Assembly: GCF_001886715.1 (NCBI RefSeq)
Contig: NZ_CP018082.1
Coordinates: 1,364,001 to 1,428,000 of the forward strand
DNA: 64,000 bases
Source: Nocardia mangyaensis
GTDB taxonomy: Bacteria > Actinomycetota > Actinomycetes > Mycobacteriales > Mycobacteriaceae
Direction of reading: 5' to 3'
Part shown: positions 26,719 through 38,400 of the stretch, piece after piece
How the letters are laid out: each line of letters opens with the position of its first letter
Numbering within the stretch: position 1 is the stretch's first letter
Notes under the pieces: generated by a model
Database searches by the model: none
Seen by the model: the letters and a program-made list of their open reading frames with translations, nothing else
What the model was told of the DNA's origin: nothing
Program-made: the position numbers and the translations under genes

Positions 26719-27357
26719 CTAATCCGCTGGTCGGGGGCTCGAGCCGGTGACATCGATGGCCTCGGTGACCGATTCGGCGGCGGCGGTGATCTCGACAGTG
26801 GAGGGGCCGGGCAGCGGCACGAACGCGGTGCGGCGGTAGTACTCGAGCTCGCGGATGGATTCCTTGATGTCGGCCAGGGCGCGGTGGGCAAGGCCCTTCT
26901 CCGGCTGGCCGAAGTAGATGCGCGGGTACCAGCGTCGGCACAGTTCCTTGATCGAGCTCACGTCGACCATCCGGTAGTGCAGGTGCGCGTCGAGTTCGGG
27001 CATGTCGCGGGCAATGAAACCGCGGTCGGTGGCGATGGAGTTGCCGCACAGCGGCACCGTGCGCGCGGTGGGCGCGTACTGCTCGATGTAGTCGAGCACC
27101 TGCTCCTGGGCCTGCTCGAGGGTGACGGTGGAACGCCGAACCTCTTCGGTCAGACCGGATTTCGCGTGCATGTCGGCGACGACCGGTGGCATGCAGGCCA
27201 GCGCGGCGTCGTCGGCGTGGATGACGATGTCGACACCGTCACCGAGAATGTTGAGGTCGCTGTCGGTGACGAGCGCGGCGATCTCGATCAGCTTGTCGCT
27301 GTCGAGGCGGAGCCCCGTCATCTCGCAGTCCATCCACACCAAGAGTTTGTCTGACAC
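26719..27357 (-). CDS. orn: Oligoribonuclease
   Basis: A 3'-5' exoribonuclease of the DEDDh group that degrades 2-5-nt RNAs and pGpG. The 212-residue protein shows Asp10 and Glu12 in [22 protein letters not shown], the Asp in [12 protein letters not shown], and the His/Asp in [13 protein letters not shown]. The GTG at 27357 ([13 protein letters not shown]) is the family start; the frame upstream is open but meaningless. It follows the tRNA-His gene as in mycobacteria (remembered Rv2511). The C-terminal 25 residues are a variable tail. Confidence 0.95.
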   Translation of the reverse strand: MSDKLLVWMDCEMTGLRLDSDKLIEIAALVTDSDLNILGDGVDIVIHADDAALACMPPVVADMHAKSGLTEEVRRSTVTLEQAQEQVLDYIEQYAPTARTVPLCGNSIATDRGFIARDMPELDAHLHYRMVDVSSIKELCRRWYPRIYFGQPEKGLAHRALADIKESIRELEYYRRTAFVPLPGPSTVEITAAAESVTEAIDVTGSSPRPAD

Positions 27358-27553
27358 CTGAGCCACCCTAACGGTGCGTCGGCGCGCTGGGGCGACAGGT
27401 GTGTCGGGCGGGCGCGGCGGCCGGTTGCGCGCCGACATCACCGGATGGCCGACACCCGGGTGACCGGCGGAGATACAGTTCGCCTGAGGTTTCCCCCAGA
27501 CGTTTTCGAGCTTTTCTTGCGTACGGCAGTGTGACCAGACGGAGGACGCGCGA

Positions 27554-29206
27554 ATGACCACCCCTCAGGAAAAGGCGGCAGCGGCACGCAAGGCGGCCGA
27601 GGAAGCGGCCCGGGTAGCCGCCGAGGCGGCCGCGGCCGCGGAGGCCGCCGAACAGGAGGCCGCCGCCGCGGGCGCGGAATCGACCGACCCCCCTGCGACT
27701 TCCGGCGCGGCCGCCGAGATCGCCGCCGGCTACGCCTTCGACGGTCCGGCGCTGGAACTCGGCACGGTCATGGTTGACGGCACGGCCGATCCCGCTGCCC
27801 GCGTGCGTATTCCGCTACGGATGATGAACCGGCACGGACTCGTCGCCGGAGCCACCGGAACCGGGAAGACCAAGACGTTGCAGGGCATCGCCGAACATCT
27901 CTCGCGGGCCGGGGTTCCGGTGGTGATGGCCGATATCAAAGGCGACCTGTCGGGCCTGAGCGAGCCGGGGCAGGACAACGAGAAGATCCGGGCCCGCGCC
28001 ATCGAGACCGGCGCCGACTGGGCGCCGAGCGGATTTCCCACCGAGTTCGTCTCGCTCGGCACCGGCGGCATCGGGGTACCGATCCGGGCGACGATCACCT
28101 CGTTCGGCCCGATCCTGCTGGCGAAGGTGCTCGGCCTCAACGACACCCAGGAATCCACCCTCGGCCTCATCTTCCACTGGGCCGACCAGCGCGGGCTCGC
28201 CCTGCTGGATCTGAAGGATCTGCGCGCGGTGATCACCCACCTGACCAGCCCGGAGGGCAAGGAAGACCTCAGGGGCATCGGCGGGGTGTCGGCGCAGACG
28301 GCCGGGGTGATCCTGCGGTCGCTGGTGAATCTGGAGGCCGAGGGCGGCGACACCTTCTTCGGCGAACCCGAACTGGATCCGGCCGATCTGCTGCGCACCG
28401 CGGGCGGGCAGGGCGTGATCACGCTGTTCGAACTCGGGCAGCAGGCCGCGCGACCGGTGCTGTTCTCCACCTTCCTGATGTGGGTGCTCGCCGATCTGTT
28501 CCAGACGCTGCCCGAGGTGGGCGATGTCGACAAGCCCAAGCTGGTGTTCATCTTCGACGAGGCACACCTGCTGTTCGCCGAGGCGTCCAAGGCGTTCCTG
28601 CAGCAGGTCGAGCAGACGGTGAAGCTGATCCGGTCCAAAGGTGTCGGCGTATTCTTCTGCACCCAGTTGCCCACCGACATCCCGAATCCGGTGCTCTCGC
28701 AGCTCGGCGCCCGCATCCAGCACGCGCTGCGCGCCTTCACCCCCGACGATCAGAAGGCGCTGTCGAAGACGGTGCGTACCTATCCGAAGTCGGCGGTGTA
28801 TGACCTCGAGTCGGCGTTGACCTCGCTGGGTACCGGTGAGGCGGTCGTCACCGTGCTCTCGGAGAAGGGCGCGCCGACACCGGTGGCCTGGACCAAGATC
28901 GCGCCGCCGCGCTCGCTGATGGACACCATCGGCGCCGACGCGATCAAGTCCAAGGCGCTGTCGAGCGCACTGCAGGGCAAGTACGGGCAGAGCATCGATC
29001 GCGAGTCGGCCTACGAGATGCTGCTGGCCAGCGTGGCGGTCGCCGATCCGGACACCGAAACCGCACCGTCGAAGGCGCCGCGCCAGGACGACTCGGCGGC
29101 GGACCGGATCATGCGGAATCCGGCGGTGAAGAGCTTCCTGCGGTCAGCGGCGAGTGCGGCCGGGCGGGAGATCAGCCGGAGCCTGTTCGGAACGCGGAAG
29201 CGGTGA
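27554..29206 (+). CDS. HerA-like / DUF853 P-loop ATPase
   Basis: A 550-residue ATPase of the HerA/FtsK group (helicase HerA-like, DUF853). An Ala/Glu-rich coiled-coil N-terminus (residues 5-45) precedes the ATPase core: Walker [11 protein letters not shown] near residue 100, [14 protein letters not shown] (a conserved DUF853 motif), Walker [13 protein letters not shown] near residue 335, and a C-terminal [19 protein letters not shown]. The remembered mycobacterial counterpart is Rv2510c, also beside orn. Its cellular role is not established; translocation on DNA is inferred from the fold. It abuts cmrA tail to tail with no spacing. Confidence 0.88.
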   Translation: MTTPQEKAAAARKAAEEAARVAAEAAAAAEAAEQEAAAAGAESTDPPATSGAAAEIAAGYAFDGPALELGTVMVDGTADPAARVRIPLRMMNRHGLVAGATGTGKTKTLQGIAEHLSRAGVPVVMADIKGDLSGLSEPGQDNEKIRARAIETGADWAPSGFPTEFVSLGTGGIGVPIRATITSFGPILLAKVLGLNDTQESTLGLIFHWADQRGLALLDLKDLRAVITHLTSPEGKEDLRGIGGVSAQTAGVILRSLVNLEAEGGDTFFGEPELDPADLLRTAGGQGVITLFELGQQAARPVLFSTFLMWVLADLFQTLPEVGDVDKPKLVFIFDEAHLLFAEASKAFLQQVEQTVKLIRSKGVGVFFCTQLPTDIPNPVLSQLGARIQHALRAFTPDDQKALSKTVRTYPKSAVYDLESALTSLGTGEAVVTVLSEKGAPTPVAWTKIAPPRSLMDTIGADAIKSKALSSALQGKYGQSIDRESAYEMLLASVAVADPDTETAPSKAPRQDDSAADRIMRNPAVKSFLRSAASAAGREISRSLFGTRKR

Positions 29207-30010
29207 CTAGCTGCCGAGCTTCTTGTAGAACGCGCCGGCGATCGGGGCGGTGAACGAGCGTGGCCCGTAGTTTCCGGCCACGCTCATGCCCTTGGAGATG
29301 AGGCCGGGAACGATGCGCATCTTGTTGCGGGCCAGTGCGTCGATGGAGACCTTGGCGGTGTACTCCGAGGAGACCCAGAGGAAATCGGGGACCATCCGGT
29401 CGACGATCGACTCGTCCTCGGGAGCGGGTGTCTCGGTGCGCACGGGGCCCGGTGCCAGCAGGGTGACGTTGACGCCGCTGCCCTTGAGCTCACCGCGCAG
29501 CGACTCGGAGAAGGTATTGGCGAAGGCCTTCGACGCCGCGTAGGTGGCGTTGTTCGGGATCGGCATGTTGCCCGCGGCCGAGCCGCTGATCAGGATGCCG
29601 CCCGCCCCGCGCTCGATCATCCCCGGCAGCACGGCCAGGGTCAGGTCGTGCACGGCGGTGGCGTTGAGTTCCATCTGCGCGCGCTCGTAGGCGAAGTCGA
29701 GCTCGGCCACCGGGCCGAAGGTCGCGATGCCCGCGTTGTTGCACAGCACGGCGATGTCGCGCACCGCGAGCTCGTCGACGAGGCCGGCCCGCTGCGCCCG
29801 ATCGGCCAGGTCGACCGCGCGCACCTCGGCGGTGATCCCGTGCGCCAGCGTCAGCCGCTGGGCCAGTTCGGTCAGGACCTCACCGCGCCGGGCGACCAGA
29901 ATCAGCGAATAGCCGCGGCCCGCCAGCTCGGCGGCCAGCGCGGTACCGATGCCGGAGGACGCGCCGGTGACGACGGCACGATTGTCTGCAGTGGGGGAGG
30001 GCAAGCTCAC
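29207..30010 (-). CDS. cmrA: Short-chain reductase, mycolate reductase CmrA type
   Basis: Reduces the 3-oxo group of the freshly condensed alpha-alkyl beta-ketoester to mature mycolate. The 267-residue SDR has the cofactor motif VVTGASSGIG (TGxxxGxG), NNAG at about residue 91, and the catalytic Ser and YAASK. The conserved stretch LPGMIERGAGGILISGSAAG and the C-terminus KKLGS match the remembered mycobacterial Rv2509 (CmrA). Its place next to the HerA-like ATPase and orn reproduces the mycobacterial order, which supports the specific call over a general SDR. Confidence 0.85.
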   Translation of the reverse strand: MSLPSPTADNRAVVTGASSGIGTALAAELAGRGYSLILVARRGEVLTELAQRLTLAHGITAEVRAVDLADRAQRAGLVDELAVRDIAVLCNNAGIATFGPVAELDFAYERAQMELNATAVHDLTLAVLPGMIERGAGGILISGSAAGNMPIPNNATYAASKAFANTFSESLRGELKGSGVNVTLLAPGPVRTETPAPEDESIVDRMVPDFLWVSSEYTAKVSIDALARNKMRIVPGLISKGMSVAGNYGPRSFTAPIAGAFYKKLGS

Positions 30011-30179
30011 ACGGCGAGCTTAGGGGATGGATCAGCGATGGCTGACCGGGAACCTGGCGGTGGGCCCTAGCCTCATCGGTGATGACTCCGGACCCATCCC
30101 ACGGCTTCGCCGGGCACCAGAGGCCGCCGCGCGGGTGCGCCCCAGCCGCGGGCGCGGTCGGCGGGGAGGTGGGTCGGCC

Positions 30180-30468
30180 GTGGCCGGCTGGAATGGGCCC
30201 CTGCGCCTGCGCGACCGAGCGGCCCTCGCCGAAGAGCATCGCTTCATGGCGCGTGTCCGAGCGCGGGGCATCCCGGTACCGGAGGTCCGAGCGACAGCAA
30301 GCAACCGAGCTTCGCCACCGGGGTTACCGCGCCGAGCGGCCGCTCTCGCGCGCCGAGCAAACGCTGCTCCCGCTGGGCCACATCGGCTATGAACTCTCCG
30401 AGATCGACTACTTCCGCACCGTCGCCGACGAACCACGCAACGCCGAAATCGCTTGGAGGACTGGCTAG
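30180..30468 (+). pseudogene. Remnant of an APH-type phosphotransferase
   Basis: Two pieces of one protein appear in different frames. From about 30200 one frame reads LRLRDRAALAEEHRFMARVR and ARGIPVPEV, typical of the N-lobe of aminoglycoside-phosphotransferase-like kinases. From about 30300 the next frame reads RHRGYRAERPLSRAEQTLLP then GHIGYELSEIDYF, typical of their C-terminal helices. The middle of about 150 residues with the catalytic HGDLHxxN loop is absent. It is therefore a deleted and frameshifted relic. The rest of 30011-30632 has no recognisable gene. Confidence 0.5.
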
Positions 30469-30632
30469 TCGGCCACCTGCGCTGGTACGCGAGCCCGTCC
30501 GGGCGCTCCCTGCGCGCCCCTGGTCGCCGACCTGGCAACCGCCTAGATCGTGACTCGACGGTGCGGCCCGCCCGGACGGTGTCGTCACGGCCTCGGCCAC
30601 CGCCTCGCCAAGGTCCAGGTCGGCGAAAAGGA

Positions 30633-30704
30633 CACCGCCCCGCCTGCCGGATGCGAGTTCGGCGGGCGGGGCGGTGCGGCGGTCGTCCGTCGCGTCGGAC
30701 GACC
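30633..30704 (-). terminator. Double hairpin terminator after fadH
   Basis: Two hairpins in tandem right after the fadH stop codon. First on the minus strand is GGTCGTCCG and CGGACGACC (30681-30704, 6-nt loop), then CACCGCCCCGCC and GGCGGGGCGGTG (30633-30676, 20-nt loop with a small inner stem). No U tract is present. Confidence 0.7.
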
Positions 30705-30716
30705 GGGTCGGGGGGA

Positions 30717-33298
<2,582 letters not shown>

Positions 33299-33339
33299 GG
33301 GACGAGAGTATCCGGAACGCGCGGTACTATGCAACCAGG

Positions 33340-33349
33340 TTCATATGAA
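33340..33349. promoter_or_regulatory. Palindrome upstream of padR
   Basis: TTCATATGAA, a perfect 10-bp palindrome 42 bp before the padR start, within an AT-richer stretch that should contain the promoter. PadR proteins often bind ATAT-containing palindromes (known of the family), so it is a plausible operator. Confidence 0.45.
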
Positions 33350-33414
33350 ATGTCGGCGTGCCGAATCGCCGAGGTGTCCTGCCGGAACTCCCGATCGCCG
33401 ATACGCTTCGCCCC

Positions 33415-34746
33415 ATGACCGAGGTGAACGCGGCCGAGACCGTCGGCGAGGCGGCCGGACGCGGGCAAGTTGTGGCATGGGGGTTGTGGGACTGGGGGTC
33501 ATCGGCATTCCAGGCCGTCACGCTGACCTTCGTGTTCTCGGTGTATCTCACCGATTCGGTCGGCAAGGACCTGCCGGGTTCGATCTCGGCGAGCGCGTGG
33601 CTCGGCTGGGCATTGGCCGCGGCGGGTCTGGTGGTAGCGCTGACGGCGCCGGTGTGCGGGCAGTACTTCGATGCCGTCGGGTCGAGGAAGCGGGCGCTGG
33701 CGACATTGACGGCGCTCACCGTCGGCGCGATGTCGCTGATGTTCTTCGTCCGCGATGAGCACAGTGATCTGTGGCTCGGCCTGGCGCTGCTGGCCTTCGC
33801 CTCGGCGGTCTTCGAGCTGGCGGGCGTGCCCTACAACGCCATGATGCGGCAGGTCTCGACTCCGGCCACAGTGGGCCGGGTATCCGGGTTCGGCTGGGCG
33901 ATGGGCTATTTCGGCGGCATCGTGCTGCTGTTGATCTGCTACGTGGGGTTCCTCGCCGGTGACGGCGACACCCGCGGCATCTTCGGGATCCCCACCGATC
34001 AGGGTCTCAATGTGCGGCTGGTCGTGGTGCTGGCGGCCGTGTGGTTCACAGTGTTCGCGCTGCCGGTGCTGTTCGCGGTGCCGGAACTGCCGCGCACCGG
34101 GGCCGATCCCGGTGCCGACCGGGTGGGCTTCCTCGGTTCCTATCGGGTGCTGTGGCGCGATGTGCGTGACCTGTGGGGCACCGACCGGCACACGGTGTGG
34201 TTCCTGCTGGCGAGTGCGGTCTTCCGGGACGGCCTCGCGGGGGTGTTCACCTTCGGCGCGGTGCTCGCGGTCCAGGTGTACGGGTTCGCGGCCGCCGATG
34301 TCCTGTTGTTCGGGATCGCCGCGAATGTCGTCGCGGGTGCGGCGGCGGTGGTTGCGGGCCGGTTCGACGACACGCTCGGGCCCAAGCGGGTGATCGTGGC
34401 CTCGCTGGTCGGGATGATCCTGTGCGGGCTGGTGCTGCTGGTGGTGTCGGGCACGATGATGTTCTGGATCTTCGGCCTCGCCCTCACCATCTTCGTCGGC
34501 CCCGCGCAGGCCTCGGCCCGCTCGTTCCTGGCCCGCCTGGCACCGCCCGGCCGTGAGGGTCAGCTGTTCGGCCTGTACACCACCACCGGCCGCGCGGTCT
34601 CGTTCCTCGCCCCCGCCCTGTTCGGCCTGTTCGTCTGGGCCTTCCAGAGTGACCGCGCGGGCATCGCGGGCCTGCTCGTCGTCCTGGTCGCCGGATTGCT
34701 GGTACTGCTCCCGGTCCGCGCCCCGGCGAAGGTCGCGCGGGGGTGA
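33415..34746 (+). CDS. MFS transporter, UMF1 family
   Basis: A 443-residue transporter with twelve predicted membrane helices. The WDWGSSAFQAVTLTFVFSVY start and the stretch FELAGVPYNAMMRQVSTP are characteristic of the Atg22/UMF1 branch of the major facilitator superfamily. Its second half contains GLYTTTGRAVSFLAPALFG. Substrate unknown; amino acids or small metabolites are suggested for the family. The ATG at 33415 gives MTEVNAAETVGEAAG. It is divergent from the padR-fadH operon, with 116 bp between. Confidence 0.88.
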   Translation: MTEVNAAETVGEAAGRGQVVAWGLWDWGSSAFQAVTLTFVFSVYLTDSVGKDLPGSISASAWLGWALAAAGLVVALTAPVCGQYFDAVGSRKRALATLTALTVGAMSLMFFVRDEHSDLWLGLALLAFASAVFELAGVPYNAMMRQVSTPATVGRVSGFGWAMGYFGGIVLLLICYVGFLAGDGDTRGIFGIPTDQGLNVRLVVVLAAVWFTVFALPVLFAVPELPRTGADPGADRVGFLGSYRVLWRDVRDLWGTDRHTVWFLLASAVFRDGLAGVFTFGAVLAVQVYGFAAADVLLFGIAANVVAGAAAVVAGRFDDTLGPKRVIVASLVGMILCGLVLLVVSGTMMFWIFGLALTIFVGPAQASARSFLARLAPPGREGQLFGLYTTTGRAVSFLAPALFGLFVWAFQSDRAGIAGLLVVLVAGLLVLLPVRAPAKVARG

Positions 34747-34986
34747 AACCGGTAGCGGGACTGTGCAGGATCACGGCCACGCGCCGGTAACTTTGTGTGA
34801 ACATCCGTACTCCGAATCCCGCTGCGGCAGGAAATGACCGACGGAACAACTGATCTCGCAAGCATCGGGGTAGCTCGCCGGGTGCACCCACGGCACGACC
34901 ACGGAATCGACTGACGGCCCGGCGCCTGACGCGGGCCGAGGCCCACCCCCGACGACCCGGCTGGAAGTCTCGGGGAGGCGGAACAG

Positions 34987-35658
34987 TTAGTCCTCGGAGA
35001 GGCGGGACGGCACCCAGCCGCCGATGCCCAGGGCGATCAGGCGCATCTGCATGACGGTGCGCTCGACGATCGCCGATTCCTCGCGGGGCGCCGACGCCAC
35101 GAACGCGGCGATGCCGTCGGTGACCGTGCTGACCAGCAGATCCGCGGCGATCTCCAGCTCGGTCGTGCTCCAGGCGTCGAGTGCGCGCAGGCGCGACAGA
35201 TCCGCGACGATCTCGCGCACGATCAACTGCAGCTCCAACGAGATCGCCTGACGCAGCGCGGCCGAGCCGCCATGACGTTCGCGGATGAGGAAGCCGAACA
35301 GCGCGCGCTTGACCCTGACCTGGTCGAAGACGAAGCGCACGGTGTCGGCCAGATGCGCGTCCGGCTTGCGCCTGACCTCGCGCAACGCCAGCCGCAGTGC
35401 CGTGACCCCCTCGTCGACCAGGGTGGCACCGAGGTCGTCGAGTGAGGCGAAGTGGCGATAGAACGCGGTCGGCACGATCCCGGCCGAGCGCGCGATCTCG
35501 CGCAGGCTCAACGCCGCGAACCCGCGGTCGGCGGCCAGCGCCAGGGTGCCCTCGAGGAGGGCCGCCCGGGTGTGCGCTTTGCGCTCGTTACGGGTTCCTG
35601 CCTGCTCAGTCACATCGGTGAGCATACATCCGTTCACCATAGTCGCTTCCCCGCTCAT
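34987..35658 (-). CDS. TetR regulator divergent from the desaturase operon
   Basis: A 223-residue TetR protein. The DNA-binding domain KAHTRAALLEGTLALAADRG and LREIARSAGIVPTAFYRHF (helix-turn-helix) is followed by a ligand domain ending in VMQMRLIALGIGGW. The start is uncertain: ATG 35658, ATG 35625 (MLTDVTEQAG) and GTG 35613 are all in frame. It is divergent from a ferredoxin reductase and acyl desaturase operon. Sequence style and context resemble the DesT/FabR-type repressors that sense the acyl-CoA saturation ratio, which is the likely role here (inference). Confidence 0.85.
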   Translation of the reverse strand: MSGEATMVNGCMLTDVTEQAGTRNERKAHTRAALLEGTLALAADRGFAALSLREIARSAGIVPTAFYRHFASLDDLGATLVDEGVTALRLALREVRRKPDAHLADTVRFVFDQVRVKRALFGFLIRERHGGSAALRQAISLELQLIVREIVADLSRLRALDAWSTTELEIAADLLVSTVTDGIAAFVASAPREESAIVERTVMQMRLIALGIGGWVPSRLSED

Positions 35659-35718
35659 GTTGCCCGGCTCACATTATTGCCGGTTGACAGTGGGCCGGGT
35701 CCATCCGGCACACTAGTG

Positions 35719-35736
35719 AGTGTACAGACGTGCACT
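35719..35736. promoter_or_regulatory. Probable operator of the desaturase operon
   Basis: Inverted repeat AGTGTAC-N4-GTGCACT with one mismatch, preceded by the palindrome CACTAGTG (35711-35718). A TTGACA hexamer (35684-35689) lies upstream. It sits between the TetR gene and the reductase gene and overlaps the expected -10 or start site. Confidence 0.6.
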
Positions 35737-35786
35737 GAAATTGTGGCTCGCACGTCGAAGGAACTTCCGCAGAGGGGCAACACATC

Positions 35787-36878
35787 ATGGTGGGACTGAT
35801 CGACCTGGTGCAGACGTTGACGACGCCGCACCCGCTGGACCGGTACCTGGAACTCGTCAGCCCCGCGCTGACCGCGCGGGAACTGCGCGCCGAGGTCACC
35901 CATGTGTCGCACGCGGTGCCCGGCTCGGTGACGCTCACGCTGCGGGCCTCGCGCCAGTGGCGTGGTCACGCCGCCGGTCAGTACGTGCAGATCGGTGTGT
36001 CGATCAACGGTGTTCGCCACACCCGTTGCTATTCGCCGATCGACCCGGAGAGTCGCGGTGATCGCTATATCCAGCTCACCGTCAAGGCGCATCCGGGCGG
36101 GCTGGTGTCGAACTACCTGCACGAGCACGCCAAGCCGGGCATGGTCGTCGACCTGGCGCCGGCGTCCGGTGTGTTCGCCCTGCCCGAGCCCCGTCCCGAG
36201 AAGGTGCTGCTGGTCAGTGGCGGCAGCGGCATCACCCCGGTGCTGTCGATGCTGCGCACCCTCGATGCCGAGGACTACGCAGGTCAGGTCACCTTCCTGC
36301 ACTACGCGCGGCAGCCCGAGATGGTGCCCCACCGTGCCGAACTGACCGCGATCGCCACGCGCAGGCCCAACTTCCGCGTGGAGTACCGGTACCCGGTGGA
36401 GCCGGGTACCGTGGTGAACGGCGAGACCTCCACCGGTAGCGGGTTCTTCGACTACGACGAGCTCGAGCGGGTGGCGCCCTGGTTCGCCGACGCGCAGACC
36501 TTCGTCTGCGGTCCGCCGCCGCTGATGCGGGCGGTACAGACGATCTTCGACGCCGAAGGTCTGCAAGATCGCGTACACAGCGAGGAATTCACCCTCACCA
36601 CCGTCCCGGCCGACCCGGCCGAGGCCACCGGCACCGTCACCTTCTCTGGCAGCGCCGTCGCCGCCGAGAACACCGGAGCACCGCTGCTCGAACAGGCCGA
36701 AGCGGTGGGCCTGACCCCGGAATACGGCTGCCGCATGGGGATCTGCTTCTCCTGCACCGCCACCAAGGTCTCCGGGTGCACTCGCAATCTGCGCACCGGC
36801 GAGCTGGATGCCGATCCCGACAAGCAGATCCAGATCTGCGTGAACACCGCGGTCGGCGACGTCGACATCGCCCTCTAG
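35787..36878 (+). CDS. Flavin/2Fe-2S reductase for acyl desaturase
   Basis: Electron donor for the desaturase encoded 31 bp downstream. The 363-residue protein has an FAD-binding ferredoxin-reductase domain (RHTRCYSPIDP), an NAD(P)H domain (LLVSGGSGITPVLSMLRTL, then FVCGPPPLM) and a C-terminal plant-type ferredoxin domain with Cys in YGCRMGICFSC, GCT and QICVN. Domain order and neighbour match the remembered mycobacterial Rv3230c that serves DesA3. Confidence 0.93.
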   Translation: MVGLIDLVQTLTTPHPLDRYLELVSPALTARELRAEVTHVSHAVPGSVTLTLRASRQWRGHAAGQYVQIGVSINGVRHTRCYSPIDPESRGDRYIQLTVKAHPGGLVSNYLHEHAKPGMVVDLAPASGVFALPEPRPEKVLLVSGGSGITPVLSMLRTLDAEDYAGQVTFLHYARQPEMVPHRAELTAIATRRPNFRVEYRYPVEPGTVVNGETSTGSGFFDYDELERVAPWFADAQTFVCGPPPLMRAVQTIFDAEGLQDRVHSEEFTLTTVPADPAEATGTVTFSGSAVAAENTGAPLLEQAEAVGLTPEYGCRMGICFSCTATKVSGCTRNLRTGELDADPDKQIQICVNTAVGDVDIAL

Positions 36879-36909
36879 ACAACCGAATCCATCAAGGGGA
36901 GATACAGCC

Positions 36910-38058
36910 ATGACGATTCTCACTGAAGGCAAAGACGGCCCGGTCATCCTGACCCCGGAGCAGGTCGAGGAGTTCGGCCAGGCGCTCGACGCGCTGCGCG
37001 CCCGCATCGACGCCGATCTGGGCGAACGCGACCGCGACTACATCTACAAGATCATCAAGACCCAGCGTGGCCTCGAGATCGCCGGGCGCGGGCTGATGTA
37101 CCTGGGCTTCCTGCCCCCGTTCTGGCTGGCCGGCGTCGCCGCACTCGGTGTGTCGAAGATCCTCGACAACATGGAGATCGGCCACAACGTCATGCACGGC
37201 CAGTACGACTGGATGCGCGAGCGCGGCATCAACTCCCGCGAATTCGACTGGGACACGGTCTGCCCGGCGGATCAGTGGAAGCACTCGCACAACTACATGC
37301 ACCACACCTACACCAACATCCACGACATGGACCGCGACATCGGTTACGGCATCCTGCGCATCGACGAGGGCCAGAAGTGGAACCCCTACTACCTGGGCAA
37401 CCCGGTGTACGCGTTCCTGCTGATGGTGCTGTTCGAGTGGGGGGTGATGATGCACGACCTCGAGGCCGACAACATCATCAAGGGCAAGCGCAAGTGGAGC
37501 GATCTCAAGCCGCTGCTCAAGGGCCAGGCCCGCAAGGCGGGCAAGCAGGTGCTCAAGGACTACGTCGTGTTCCCGGCGCTGACCGGCCCGCTGTTCGTCC
37601 ACACCCTGGCTGGCAATGCCGCCGCCAATGTGGTGCGCAACCTGTGGACCTTCTCGATCATCTTCTGTGGGCACTTCCCGGCGGGCGTGCAGACCTTCAC
37701 CAAGGAGGAGACCGAGGTCGAGACCCGGGGTGAGTGGTATGTCCGGCAGATGCTCGGCTCGGCCAACATCACCGGCTCGCGGCTGTTCCACATCATGTCG
37801 GGCAACCTGTCGCACCAGATCGAACACCACCTGTTCCCCGATCTGCCGGCCAACCGGTACCCGGAGATGGCGCCCGAGGTGAAGGCGCTGGCCGAGAAGT
37901 ATGGCCTGCCCTACAACACCGGTCGTTTCTCCAAGCAGATCGGTTCGGTCTGGGCCAAGATCTTCGCGCTCGCGTTGCCGGACAGCTTGGTCAAGAGGGC
38001 GCCCAAGCCCGGTGTTATCGTTATGCGTAATCGGAAGGCAACCGAAGTGGGCGTATAA
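36910..38058 (+). CDS. desA3: Membrane acyl-CoA delta-9 desaturase, DesA3 type
   Basis: Introduces a double bond into acyl-CoA at the membrane, giving oleate-type acids. The 382-residue protein has the three histidine boxes of the di-iron desaturases: GHNVMHG (His92, His96), HSHNYMHH (His125-His132) and HQIEHH (His302-His307). Hydrophobic segments lie at 60-85 and 175-195. Electrons should come from the reductase encoded upstream. A 113-aa gene follows with no gap. The whole unit is probably under the divergent TetR protein. Confidence 0.93.
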   Translation: MTILTEGKDGPVILTPEQVEEFGQALDALRARIDADLGERDRDYIYKIIKTQRGLEIAGRGLMYLGFLPPFWLAGVAALGVSKILDNMEIGHNVMHGQYDWMRERGINSREFDWDTVCPADQWKHSHNYMHHTYTNIHDMDRDIGYGILRIDEGQKWNPYYLGNPVYAFLLMVLFEWGVMMHDLEADNIIKGKRKWSDLKPLLKGQARKAGKQVLKDYVVFPALTGPLFVHTLAGNAAANVVRNLWTFSIIFCGHFPAGVQTFTKEETEVETRGEWYVRQMLGSANITGSRLFHIMSGNLSHQIEHHLFPDLPANRYPEMAPEVKALAEKYGLPYNTGRFSKQIGSVWAKIFALALPDSLVKRAPKPGVIVMRNRKATEVGV

Positions 38059-38400
38059 ATGGTCGGCAAATTCGAAAGCAACAAGGATCTGGTCCAGGAA
38101 TTGACGTCCTCCGGTGCCCAGCGGGTCGGCAATATCGCCGCCATCATCACCGGAACCGTCAGCTCGGTCGCTCGGGAGATCGGTGAGTTCATCACCGATG
38201 TGATCGAGATGAACGAGGCGGCCGCGGCGGCTCGTCGCGATGCCGAACAGGACGAGCGTCGGAGCCGTGAAGAGGTTGTCGTCGTCGACGACGTGGACGT
38301 GACGACCGAACCCGACGATTCCTGGCAGGCCGAGGTGGCCGAACCGAAGGCCCCCGAACCGAAGGTCACCGAGCCGGAACCCACGACCGAGCAGCGCTGA
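38059..38400 (+). CDS. Small acidic protein coupled to the desaturase
   Basis: A 113-residue protein of unknown function whose ATG directly follows the desaturase stop codon, so translation must be coupled. The N-terminal half is an amphipathic to hydrophobic helix (AQRVGNIAAIITGTVSSVAREIGEFITDV) that could lie on the membrane. Next come a charged helix (RRDAEQDERRSREEV) and an acidic Pro-rich tail (EPKAPEPKVTEPEP). It has no catalytic motif and may be a stabilising or docking partner of the desaturase (inference). Confidence 0.75.
   Translation: MVGKFESNKDLVQELTSSGAQRVGNIAAIITGTVSSVAREIGEFITDVIEMNEAAAAARRDAEQDERRSREEVVVVDDVDVTTEPDDSWQAEVAEPKAPEPKVTEPEPTTEQR

Noticed and set aside
35655..37007. 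450-aa minus-strand frame opposite the ferredoxin reductase
   Set aside because: Antisense shadow; would erase the TetR promoter region and the reductase gene.
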